A stretch of DNA of 64,000 bases from Streptoverticillium olivoreticuli subsp. olivoreticuli (GTDB taxonomy: Bacteria; Actinomycetota; Actinomycetes; Streptomycetales; Streptomycetaceae): assembly GCF_003391135.1 (NCBI RefSeq), contig NZ_CP031455.1, positions 62,001-126,000 of the forward strand. The letters run 5' to 3'. The notes beneath the pieces are model-generated. The model saw only the letters and a program-made list of their open reading frames with translations. It was not told where the DNA came from and searched no databases. The position numbers and the translations under genes are program-made. Positions 26,278 through 34,525 of the stretch are shown piece after piece; positions within the stretch are counted from its first letter, which is position 1, and each line of letters begins with the position of its first letter.

Positions 26278-28443
26278 ATGCCCGCTGAACGCCCCGCGTC
26301 CTTCTTCGAACTCATCGCAAACCGCGCACAACGCCTTGTGGAACGAGCACGTCCACCGCGCCCAAGGGGCCGGTCCGTCAGCATCGCCTGGGCAGGCGGC
26401 GAGACCATCAGCGCCCGAGAGCTAAGACCTGGTATCGCGGTTACTGCAGAGCAACGGTGGGGCCATCCATTGAATGCTCCGAGCAAACGCTCACCGGCCC
26501 GGCCGCCGTTGCCCGAAGCGCAGTTCCTCGAGGAAATCAACGACCTGCTGGGGCGGATCGAGCAGAGCCGGTCGGGCAGAAGCCTGCTCGAGTTCTTCGG
26601 CCAGGCACGACCGATTCCGGATGATGACGGGGGATTCGGGCCCCCGCACCCCATGCACGGAATGAACACCAGAAGCCCGGACGCGCGGGACAGCCGCGGC
26701 AGATCCGTGCCAACGAATGTTCTCATTGTCCAGTCCACCACGGGCAAGGCCGGGCAGCACTCGTGGGACGAGGACGCGAGAAGCGACGGCAGGGGCGCTT
26801 TCTCCATGGTCATCGTGGATCCGAGGAAATTCACGCTCTTCGACGATGTGGCACTGCCCCCTGAACTAACCCTCGCGCACGAGCTCATACATGCTGCGCA
26901 TGCTCTCTCGGGAACTCTGGAGGAGGAAGCTGGCAAGCAACGTCTGGGAGACATGAAAGCTTTACCCGGAGAGGAAGACGACTACGCAACACACGCGCTC
27001 ACAGTCAAGGATCCCAAGACCCCCATCGGGATAGTCAAGCGCTTGGCCAAGGGCACCGAGCAAGACCGCGAAAAATTTTTAAGGAACGCAAAAGTCACTC
27101 CCGAGATGCGGAAGAAGCTGGAGAACGCGATCGCCCAGTATGAGAGCCACCGTGCTTATTTCCGCAAGCAGGCATGGAAGCAGGAACAACCCGTACCGGT
27201 AGCCGAATCTCCGGACGGCAGCATTGAACTTCTCTACGGGATCACGTATGAGGAGTACAGAACACACGGCAATCAGGTCGCACTTGCATGGATCGACGGA
27301 GCAGAGAAGAAGAACGGGAAGATCGTACTCAAACCCTCCCGCCGTGAATTGGCCTCAGACGAAGTAGCGCTGGGCAATGTTGCCGCGGCGGCCCGGCGTG
27401 CGGCCGGTAGGCATGCGGCCGAGATCGATGCCGCCGTCTCCCTGGCCTATGCCATCAAAGATGCCCGCCTGCGCATCCGTGGTATCACGGAGGTCCGCAT
27501 CGCCAGCGAGTTGAATCTGAGGACCAGAGTCGCGTACGACACTCTGACCGGCTGGCTCCGCCTCGTGTTCGCAACAGTGCCGAGATCCGCAGTACCTGAC
27601 CAGGCGCTACACGCACATCACCTCGCGCAACTAGCGGAAGGATTGAAGGAGGCAGGGGATGCCACGACGGCGGCGGAAATCGAGCGCTATATCGCAGATC
27701 TCCAGAACCCTGCCCCCGTCGGACCAGGTGTGGTCCGGCAGGTGCTCTGCACAAGTCACGAGGAATCCATGGGCCACTGTGTGCCACAGGAGGCCCTTCC
27801 AGCCGCATTGCTGAACGAAGCTCGTGGGACTCTGCAGGATGTCGGGAATTCCATGGTCTCCACGGACACCGAACCGAATCCACGGCCAGGGCAGGGCATG
27901 ACAGTCCCTGAGATCACAGTGAGCTCACTCCTCCCTGGGCGGATCGGCTTTCTCGGCGGACGGAAGGCCGTAACCGACAGCATGCTGGAGAGGATCCACT
28001 CAAGCAGCGATAACAGTTCACAGGGTAACAAGGACTGGGCAGCCATGTACATCGGCAGCACACGGGCCGTCAGTATCGGATATATGGTCGCCGATGATCC
28101 GGCCGAGACAAAGACCTGTCAGCTGCTGGAGATCCATCTCGGTCAAGATGCTCCCAAGCTCGAGCTCCATTACGTACCAGATAGCTTCTTTACGCTCGGT
28201 GAAAAGACCGGAGCGCAGAAGGCCGAATCCCTCAAGCGGCACTATGGGATCCCCGGGCAGCAACGACTCATGGATGCCCTGGGTACCCGGAGCATCATTC
28301 TCGCGATGGCCGCAGCTGAAGGAGAGGAAGGCGACGAGATCATCGTCCCCTGGGAAGTCGCCAACACCTGGTGCACCGCGCGCCTTGCCCAGCCGCAGCC
28401 CGGCTGGGACCGGAGCCTGCACGGGTTCGTTGATGACGAGTGA
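26278..28443 (+). CDS. Two-domain toxin: M91-like zinc peptidase plus diphtheria-toxin-like ADP-ribosyltransferase domain
   Basis: The 721-residue protein has no signal peptide. Residues ~110-330 look like an NleD/M91-type effector peptidase: HELIH at 201-205, then an acidic EEDDYA stretch at 232-237 that may hold the third zinc ligand. Residues ~550-721 resemble the catalytic fragment of diphtheria toxin. W587, Y591 and Y602 keep the exact spacing of W50, Y54 and Y65. AESLKRHYG...LMDALGT aligns without gaps to AETIKKELG...LMEQVGT. AEGEEGDEIIVPWEVA aligns to AEGSSSVEYINNWEQA, placing E687 at catalytic Glu148. The position of His21 is L559 (GFLGGRK), so activity may be altered or lost. That toxin class modifies diphthamide on eEF2. 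The stop codon is the TGA of an inserted IS end (GTGAACC), so a few C-terminal residues may be missing. GC content is visibly lower than in its neighbours. Confidence 0.8.
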   Translation: MPAERPASFFELIANRAQRLVERARPPRPRGRSVSIAWAGGETISARELRPGIAVTAEQRWGHPLNAPSKRSPARPPLPEAQFLEEINDLLGRIEQSRSGRSLLEFFGQARPIPDDDGGFGPPHPMHGMNTRSPDARDSRGRSVPTNVLIVQSTTGKAGQHSWDEDARSDGRGAFSMVIVDPRKFTLFDDVALPPELTLAHELIHAAHALSGTLEEEAGKQRLGDMKALPGEEDDYATHALTVKDPKTPIGIVKRLAKGTEQDREKFLRNAKVTPEMRKKLENAIAQYESHRAYFRKQAWKQEQPVPVAESPDGSIELLYGITYEEYRTHGNQVALAWIDGAEKKNGKIVLKPSRRELASDEVALGNVAAAARRAAGRHAAEIDAAVSLAYAIKDARLRIRGITEVRIASELNLRTRVAYDTLTGWLRLVFATVPRSAVPDQALHAHHLAQLAEGLKEAGDATTAAEIERYIADLQNPAPVGPGVVRQVLCTSHEESMGHCVPQEALPAALLNEARGTLQDVGNSMVSTDTEPNPRPGQGMTVPEITVSSLLPGRIGFLGGRKAVTDSMLERIHSSSDNSSQGNKDWAAMYIGSTRAVSIGYMVADDPAETKTCQLLEIHLGQDAPKLELHYVPDSFFTLGEKTGAQKAESLKRHYGIPGQQRLMDALGTRSIILAMAAAEGEEGDEIIVPWEVANTWCTARLAQPQPGWDRSLHGFVDDE

Positions 28444-28535
28444 ACCTCTTTCATCCTCAACCGTCGCTGGTCAGGACGGTGTAGATCGTGGCGACGATGC
28501 GGCTGATGCAGTTGGTGGAGCATCCGGGCCCGGCG
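28441..28535 (-). mobile_element. IS5-family element, right-end fragment
   Basis: GTGAACCTCTTTCATCCTC at 28442 matches the terminal repeat of the element at 22793. Read on the minus strand, the fragment encodes the last ~25 residues of that transposase (RRARM..TNCISRIVATIYTVLTS type). It abuts another transposase relic at 28536. The first bases supply the stop codon of the toxin gene. Confidence 0.8.
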
Positions 28536-28539
28536 GAGC

Positions 28540-29171
28540 ATGTGTCAGGACTTCAGCCGGGCAAGGCCCGTTCGCCGGGGGCTTGCAGCCTGGCAACTCG
28601 CCGCCGGGTGTCGATCGGACATGGCCACCGCCTGGCGTTACGTGAATGACACGATCGAGCAGCTCGCCGCGTTCGCGCCGTTGTTGATGGAAGCATTCGC
28701 CAGTCACCACGCGGACGGATACGTCCTGTTAGACGGCACCGTCACAGAGACCGACCGGGTCCAGGCCGAGGGCCGTTTCTCCGGCAAGGTCCGCTGCAAG
28801 GGCGTGAACCTGCAGGTCATCACAGCGGACGAACGAAGTTTCTGTGGCTCTCGTCTGCCCTGTTCGGATACACCCACAACGTCCGGGCCGCCCGTGAGCG
28901 CTGCATCGTCGAGGCCTGCGCACAGCCGGACCTCGAGGTTCTCGCCGACAAGGACTACACCGGCACCAGCGGCACCGTCATCACCCCGATCAAGCGCCGG
29001 CTGAACACCGAACTGCCCGGCAAACAGAAGAAGCCGAACAAAGTCCACGCCGCCCTGCGGGTATCCGTCGAACAGACCATCTCCCGGATCAAGCAGTGGG
29101 GGATCTTCCGCCGCGCCCGCACCAGCCCGAACAGGCTCACGTCATTCGCCGCAGCAATCCCCGCCCTCTGA
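28540..29171 (+). pseudogene. IS5-type transposase, frameshifted
   Basis: The N-terminal half is in one frame (TAWRYVNDTIEQLAAFAP, then YVLLDGTVTETDRV with the first Asp). Near 28845 the frame changes. The rest (LFGYTHNVRAARER, VLADKDYTGTSGT with the second Asp, VSVEQTISRIKQWGIFRRAR with the Glu) continues to 29171. It belongs to a different IS5-type lineage from the element at 22793. It is not functional as written. Confidence 0.8.
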
Positions 29172-29253
29172 TCTACACGTGAAAAGACTTCCGGCGCCCC
29201 ACTCCCGAGAGGGAACCCCACATCACTCCTTCTCCCCCGATCGAGGAATTTCC

Positions 29254-31950
29254 ATGGACCCGACATCTCGTCCCGTCGCACCGCTTACCGCTACCGACGA
29301 CAAGGACGCCAAGAAACCCGCTGGCCACACCTACGTACTCATGGTCGAGCACAGCGCCCAGTTCGGACTCCGCCAGCTTCCTCTCGTCGGTGACGAGATC
29401 CCAGAGACGGAAGATGTCAAGTTCTCTGGACTGCGGTTCATCGCCTCTTCCAAGGACCTGCCACCAGAGAAAGCCGAGGCGGTCAACCAGCTACTGGAAT
29501 CGCTCGGACCAGACCGGCCGTCCCCACTACTGCCAGGCAAGGTAGGCAAAGGGGTTACCCTCGAGACGACCTGCACGGTGTCGCCCCAGCTGGCACACAC
29601 CTTCCGTTTGCGCCTCGGTGACTCCGGCCGCAGCAAAGACCAGGCTGACATACCCTCTCCTCCGATGAGGGCACAGATCCGGCGCAGTGCCCCGACTGCC
29701 CCTGATCCCATTCCTGCGGCGCCGGCTGCAGCATGGCTGAACGTCAACAAGACACTCGGTCCGCTGACAGTGCGCCGGATCGGTGTCGGGTACCACGACC
29801 AGGAGCTTTCCGTCCTGACGGACGCGACCATGAAGGCCGGGCCACTGGCCATCGGCGTCGACGGCCTCGGCCTCGGCGTACGGCTGGACAAGCTTTTCAA
29901 GGGCGATCTTGATATCGACGGAAGGCTGTCCGGCCTGAGCATCGACTACTCCACGCCTTCCCTGGAGATCGCCGGAGCATTCCTCAAGGGCATACCGCCC
30001 GAAGGCTACGACCTGGACATCTCCGGACTGCTCATGGTCAAGGCATCGAAGTACTCTTTCGGCGCTGTCGGCGCCTACCTTCACAAGCCCGGAGGCCGCC
30101 CGTCACTGTTCCTGTTCGGCGAGGTCGGCGCCGAGATCGGCGGACCCCCGCCATTCATCGTCACCGGGCTGATGGGCGGCTTCGGCTACAACAGCAGCCT
30201 GCGTATCCCCACCCTGGAAGAAGTATCCGGTTTCCCCCTGCTCACCGGCCTCTCCAGCAAGCCCTCCAGCGGCCCCACCCCCGCCGCCACAAGCGCCAAA
30301 GACCAGAAGAAGGAACTGCTCACCACACTCGGCAGCCTCACCACCGGCACCAACGCCTGGGTCACACCAGCCGACGGCGAGATCTGGATCGCTGCAGGCC
30401 TGACGTTCAAACTTTTCGAACTCATCAACGCCCGCGCGCTCCTCACAGCAGAGTTCGGTTCCGGTTTCACCATCAGCCTCCTCGGCCTGGCTGACGCTTC
30501 CTTCCCGCCCGAAGAATCCGGAGTCACAACCCCCAAGTACGCCAACATCGAACTCGAACTGGAAGCGGTCTACAGCACCAAAAAAGCGATGCTGGCCGTC
30601 GACGCGCTGCTCACCCCCCGGTCATTCCTCCTCGACCCCGCCTGCCACCTCACCGGCGGATTCGCCCTTCACTGCTGGTTCGACGGCAGCGAACACCCCG
30701 GCGACTTCGTCCTCAGCCTCGGCGGCTACCACCCCCAGTTCAAACCCCCTTCCCACTACCCCAACCCACCCCGCCTCGGCATCAACTGGGACGTCAGCGA
30801 CACCGTCAGCATCAAAGGCGGCTCCTACCTCGCGCTGACCCCCTCCGCATTCATGGTCGGCAGCAGCCTGGACATCCGCTACCACTCCGGAAACGTACGC
30901 GCCTGGCTCACCGCCCACATCGACGCCCTCATCCAGTGGAAGCCCTTCCACTTCGACTTCACCGCCGGCATCTCCCTCGGCGCCTCCCTCAACACCCACA
31001 TCTTCGGCACCTGGACCGTCGAAGTCGGCGCCGACATGCACCTATGGGGACCACCCACCGGCGGCAAAGTCACCGTCCACGTCCTCGGCATCGGTATCAC
31101 CATCAGCTTCGGCGAACCCGCCACCGCACCCGACCCGAAACTGGACTGGGAAGAGTTCACCACGCTCCTCCCCAAGCGGGAGCAGATCCTGCAGATCCTC
31201 CCGGTTAACGGCCTCATGCCTCCTCCTCCTACCCCGGCTGGTTCATCCGCCCCTGCGCCAGGCTTCTGGGTCTTCTCCAGCCACGGATTCACCTTGGAGA
31301 CCCGTACCGCAGTCCCGGCCTCCGAGCTGGTCATCGGGGGAAAGCCCCTGGCAGAGGAGCTCCAGGACCCCAAGCCGGCCCGGGTGAACATCCGGCCGAT
31401 GCACGACGCCGGGCAGGGCCTCATATCGCGGCACTGCATCGCTCTCGTGAAACACGGCGACAACGGCGAACGAACCCCATTTGACCCTCGCGGCCACGAG
31501 TGGACCGTCAGCGCCCAGCGTGCCCTGGTGCCAAGTGCTCTGTGGGGGCAGTACACCGACGACACGGCATACGTACTGTCTGCCGACAAGCAGCTGGTTG
31601 CCGGGCAGATCACCGGCGTCCGTATCACCGCGCCCGGGCCTGTCCCCGGCACCTCCCTGTGTGTGAAGGCTGCCAAGCTGGCAAGCACGGCACTTACCCA
31701 TGGGATAAACCCGCTGGGTACTGCCGACGACCGTTCCGCAGTTCTTTCCTCCGAACGGAAGGATGGTGTGGTCAAGCTGATCAGCAGCAAGGTGATGGAT
31801 GCAGATATTGTCCGGAGCCGTACCGACCTGTTCGAGCGGCTGAGGGCATGGGGAATGCCCCTCGGTCCGGACTCGAACGGTGATCTGACGCCCTTCGCTG
31901 ACCAGGCCGGTCGCCTGTTCGCCGATGAGCCCCTCGTTGCAACCTCCTGA
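29254..31950 (+). CDS. DUF6603-type protein, module B
   Basis: The 898-residue paralogue of the protein at 11919 shares the WLNVNKTLGPLTVRR, GLGLGVRLDKLFKGD, PPPFIVTGLMGGFGYN, DPACHLTGGFALHCWFDG and HIFGTWTVEVGADMHLWGPP blocks. The start at 29254 is preferred because GAGGA lies six bases upstream, and the product then matches the length of the module A copy. An in-frame start at 29179 would lie eight bases after the adjacent transposase relic. The region linking the two halves (about residues 330-360) and the proline-rich hinge near 655 diverge most. It heads the module B operon, with 32 bp to the next start. No signal peptide is visible. Confidence 0.85.
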   Translation: MDPTSRPVAPLTATDDKDAKKPAGHTYVLMVEHSAQFGLRQLPLVGDEIPETEDVKFSGLRFIASSKDLPPEKAEAVNQLLESLGPDRPSPLLPGKVGKGVTLETTCTVSPQLAHTFRLRLGDSGRSKDQADIPSPPMRAQIRRSAPTAPDPIPAAPAAAWLNVNKTLGPLTVRRIGVGYHDQELSVLTDATMKAGPLAIGVDGLGLGVRLDKLFKGDLDIDGRLSGLSIDYSTPSLEIAGAFLKGIPPEGYDLDISGLLMVKASKYSFGAVGAYLHKPGGRPSLFLFGEVGAEIGGPPPFIVTGLMGGFGYNSSLRIPTLEEVSGFPLLTGLSSKPSSGPTPAATSAKDQKKELLTTLGSLTTGTNAWVTPADGEIWIAAGLTFKLFELINARALLTAEFGSGFTISLLGLADASFPPEESGVTTPKYANIELELEAVYSTKKAMLAVDALLTPRSFLLDPACHLTGGFALHCWFDGSEHPGDFVLSLGGYHPQFKPPSHYPNPPRLGINWDVSDTVSIKGGSYLALTPSAFMVGSSLDIRYHSGNVRAWLTAHIDALIQWKPFHFDFTAGISLGASLNTHIFGTWTVEVGADMHLWGPPTGGKVTVHVLGIGITISFGEPATAPDPKLDWEEFTTLLPKREQILQILPVNGLMPPPPTPAGSSAPAPGFWVFSSHGFTLETRTAVPASELVIGGKPLAEELQDPKPARVNIRPMHDAGQGLISRHCIALVKHGDNGERTPFDPRGHEWTVSAQRALVPSALWGQYTDDTAYVLSADKQLVAGQITGVRITAPGPVPGTSLCVKAAKLASTALTHGINPLGTADDRSAVLSSERKDGVVKLISSKVMDADIVRSRTDLFERLRAWGMPLGPDSNGDLTPFADQAGRLFADEPLVATS

Positions 31951-31982
31951 TCCCTTCTTTCGCATGTCCCCGAGGTGACCTC

Positions 31983-34508
31983 ATGCCCCGTACTCCCGCC
32001 CCCGGCCCGACCTCGCAGACGGTGAAATTCACCGACGACCTCCGACCCGCAGTAGGGGCCGGCACCTACACCCTCACCGTTACCCAGGAGATCGACAATC
32101 TCAATACCTTTGTCGACGGCACCGAATACCTCCAACCAACCACACATGACTTCGTGGTCCGCGCCCCTCAGTTCCACCTGGACGCCAGTTGCGTCCACGC
32201 CCTCTATCCCCCACCGGGGATGAACGGGGCCTTCCACTCAGTCCTGCCGCACATCGCCCTCAGTCGCGCCCTGCTCCCATGGGAGCGCTCTCTGGCCCCG
32301 GGAAGCACCGATACCGACGGGCCCGCGTGGCTCGCGTTACTCGTGCTGACCCCCGCTGATAAGGTCGTGCCCCGGACCTGGACCGTCCGTGAGGCCCTTG
32401 CCGACGATCCCAGCGTTCGCCTCCCTGCCCTGGAGAAGGCTGAATTCACCGCGCAGGAGGAAGCCGGGGCGTGCACCACTGTGGACCTGTCCCCCGCCCT
32501 GGCGGCAGCCCTGCTGCCCGCCCGTGCGGATCTGAACCTGCTGGCCCACGTCCGCTCCGGCGGCACCGATGCCACTCGCGACGACACTCCTGCCCAGGAC
32601 TCTCCTCCTTCCCCAGGCGAGGAACCGTACTCGGTGATCATCGCCAACCGTTTCCCTGCCAAAAGCCCAGGCACCTACACCGCACACCTGGTATCCCTCG
32701 AAGGCCACCACACCGTCCTGGGAACCACCCCCGACCGGCCGGTGCGCATGTTCTCCCTGGCTTCGTGGGCCTTCACCTCCCACCCCGACGAAACCGGAGG
32801 CTTCGGCCCCCTGGCAGAACACCTCGCTCATCCCGAGCCGGATAAAGACGGACGCACAGGGGTACTGCGCCGCCCCCTGCCCGCCGAGGACGACACTCCC
32901 TCCGTTGCACGGCTGCGTGATGGCTACTTACCGCTTGCCCACCACACTGCCCCCGGGCCATGCACCTTCGCCTGGTACCGCGGGCCGCTGATCCCCGTCC
33001 CGTCAGTCAGCGCTCCTGTGCCGAAGGTGTGCACCCACCCCTCGCAAGCCCTCATCTATGTCAAGGACAGCGGGGTGTTCGACGTCAGCTACGCCAACGC
33101 CTTCAGCCTCGGCCGCGCTCTGGCCCTGGCCGATCCGCACTTCACCACCCAGCTGGCAGCGTTCCGCCGTACTGCCGCCGAACGCCTCGCGCTCATGGCC
33201 CAACACGCCAGGTATCCAGTCCTGATGAGACCTGTAAAACCGGCATATACGGTCTTCGTAGAGCCGACCATTCACGAGCGGTGGTACGACGGCGGCACCG
33301 TCAAACTCGCCATCCACAACCACACTGCCAGCCCTTTGAAGGTGACGACGCTGGAATTCGACCTGTCACCGGGGCAGACAGCTCGTAATGGCACGCACAT
33401 CTTGGTTGAACAGAATGGGAACCACGTCACCGGCACGGTTTCGAAGGACTGGCCGCCGATCCCAGCGGGTGAAAACCGTTGGGTGAGCGTAATGATCCAA
33501 GGCGACATGGAGCCCTTCCCCGCTAGCTTCAAGGTCAATGGCACTGCTGCAGGCATCCTGGCCCGCAGCAGGCTCACCACCAGGGCCGAAAGTCCGTCCA
33601 CCGGCGGGACACCTGACCCTCTCGCGATGCTGGACAGCCTCCTCCAGGAGGGGCTCGAGGGTGAACTGTGCCAGCTTTTCACCCCCACCCCTGGTGCCGG
33701 TTCCGAGCACCCGCCGCCCAGCAGCGGAGCCCTGCGTCAATCCCCGCCGGTCCTGGACCACCACAGCATCCTGGCCGAAGAAGCACATGACCCCAAGACC
33801 ACGCTCGGTCAGCCCGCCGCGCACATCCTGCCGTGGCTGAACAGCCTGGCCCTGCTGACGCCGGTGCCGTTCGCCCATCTCGTCCCCGACCCGACCATGC
33901 TTCCGGACGAAAGCCTGCGCTTCTTCCACATCGACGAGACGTGGCAGCGAGTGCTGCGGGACGGCGCCCTGAGCATCGGAAGAAACCGCAGCGAACAAGG
34001 TCCGGTTGACAAAATCCTCTCCGAACTGGTCTCCCCTCAGGAGCCCTCGGCGCCCGCCGCCGGGATCCTCATCCGCTCCGCCCTGGTACGCGGCTGGCCC
34101 GCTCTGACCGTCACAGCCACCGACCAGGACAGCAACCAGCTGAAGGCATTGCGCTATGAACGCCTGGACCAGGACACACTCCTGGTCCTTTTCGACGGCG
34201 TCCCTCAAACCATCGAACTGGCCGAGCCCCACCAGGGACTGCACTTCGGCGTCACCACTGAGAACACCATCGAATTACGCAGTGTCAGCCCCGACAACGC
34301 TGGCGACCAGGAAACAACGCTCGCACCCATGGAGGTGAAGGACTTCCTCCGCCGGTCTGCCGACGGCATCGAAACCCTCCGCGCTGCAGACCTCGCGGAA
34401 TCCATCGCCCGAGCACTCAGGCCCGGCGGGAGCAACTCCCTCACGCCCTCCGAGTTCGCCCTCCAGATGATCAAATCATCGGAAAAAATCACCCTGCAAC
34501 GCCCCTGA
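31983..34508 (+). CDS. Module B second protein with inserted beta domain (841 aa)
   Basis: Paralogue of the 713-residue protein at 14621, sharing APQFHLDASCVHALYPPPG, VFDVSYANAFSLGRAL, LPDESLRFFHID, RSALVRGWPALTVTATD and EPHQGLHFGV. It is longer mainly because of an insertion of about 120 residues (roughly 33224-33603). This includes YTVFVEPTIHERWYDGG, NHTASPLKVTTLEFDLSPG and WPPIPAGENRWVSVMIQGD, and looks like one immunoglobulin- or carbohydrate-binding-type beta sandwich. GAGGTGACC precedes the ATG. The next gene starts 17 bp downstream. Function unknown; an added binding domain is a reasonable inference. Confidence 0.8.
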   Translation: MPRTPAPGPTSQTVKFTDDLRPAVGAGTYTLTVTQEIDNLNTFVDGTEYLQPTTHDFVVRAPQFHLDASCVHALYPPPGMNGAFHSVLPHIALSRALLPWERSLAPGSTDTDGPAWLALLVLTPADKVVPRTWTVREALADDPSVRLPALEKAEFTAQEEAGACTTVDLSPALAAALLPARADLNLLAHVRSGGTDATRDDTPAQDSPPSPGEEPYSVIIANRFPAKSPGTYTAHLVSLEGHHTVLGTTPDRPVRMFSLASWAFTSHPDETGGFGPLAEHLAHPEPDKDGRTGVLRRPLPAEDDTPSVARLRDGYLPLAHHTAPGPCTFAWYRGPLIPVPSVSAPVPKVCTHPSQALIYVKDSGVFDVSYANAFSLGRALALADPHFTTQLAAFRRTAAERLALMAQHARYPVLMRPVKPAYTVFVEPTIHERWYDGGTVKLAIHNHTASPLKVTTLEFDLSPGQTARNGTHILVEQNGNHVTGTVSKDWPPIPAGENRWVSVMIQGDMEPFPASFKVNGTAAGILARSRLTTRAESPSTGGTPDPLAMLDSLLQEGLEGELCQLFTPTPGAGSEHPPPSSGALRQSPPVLDHHSILAEEAHDPKTTLGQPAAHILPWLNSLALLTPVPFAHLVPDPTMLPDESLRFFHIDETWQRVLRDGALSIGRNRSEQGPVDKILSELVSPQEPSAPAAGILIRSALVRGWPALTVTATDQDSNQLKALRYERLDQDTLLVLFDGVPQTIELAEPHQGLHFGVTTENTIELRSVSPDNAGDQETTLAPMEVKDFLRRSADGIETLRAADLAESIARALRPGGSNSLTPSEFALQMIKSSEKITLQRP

Positions 34509-34525
34509 CCACTGGAGGACTCGCC

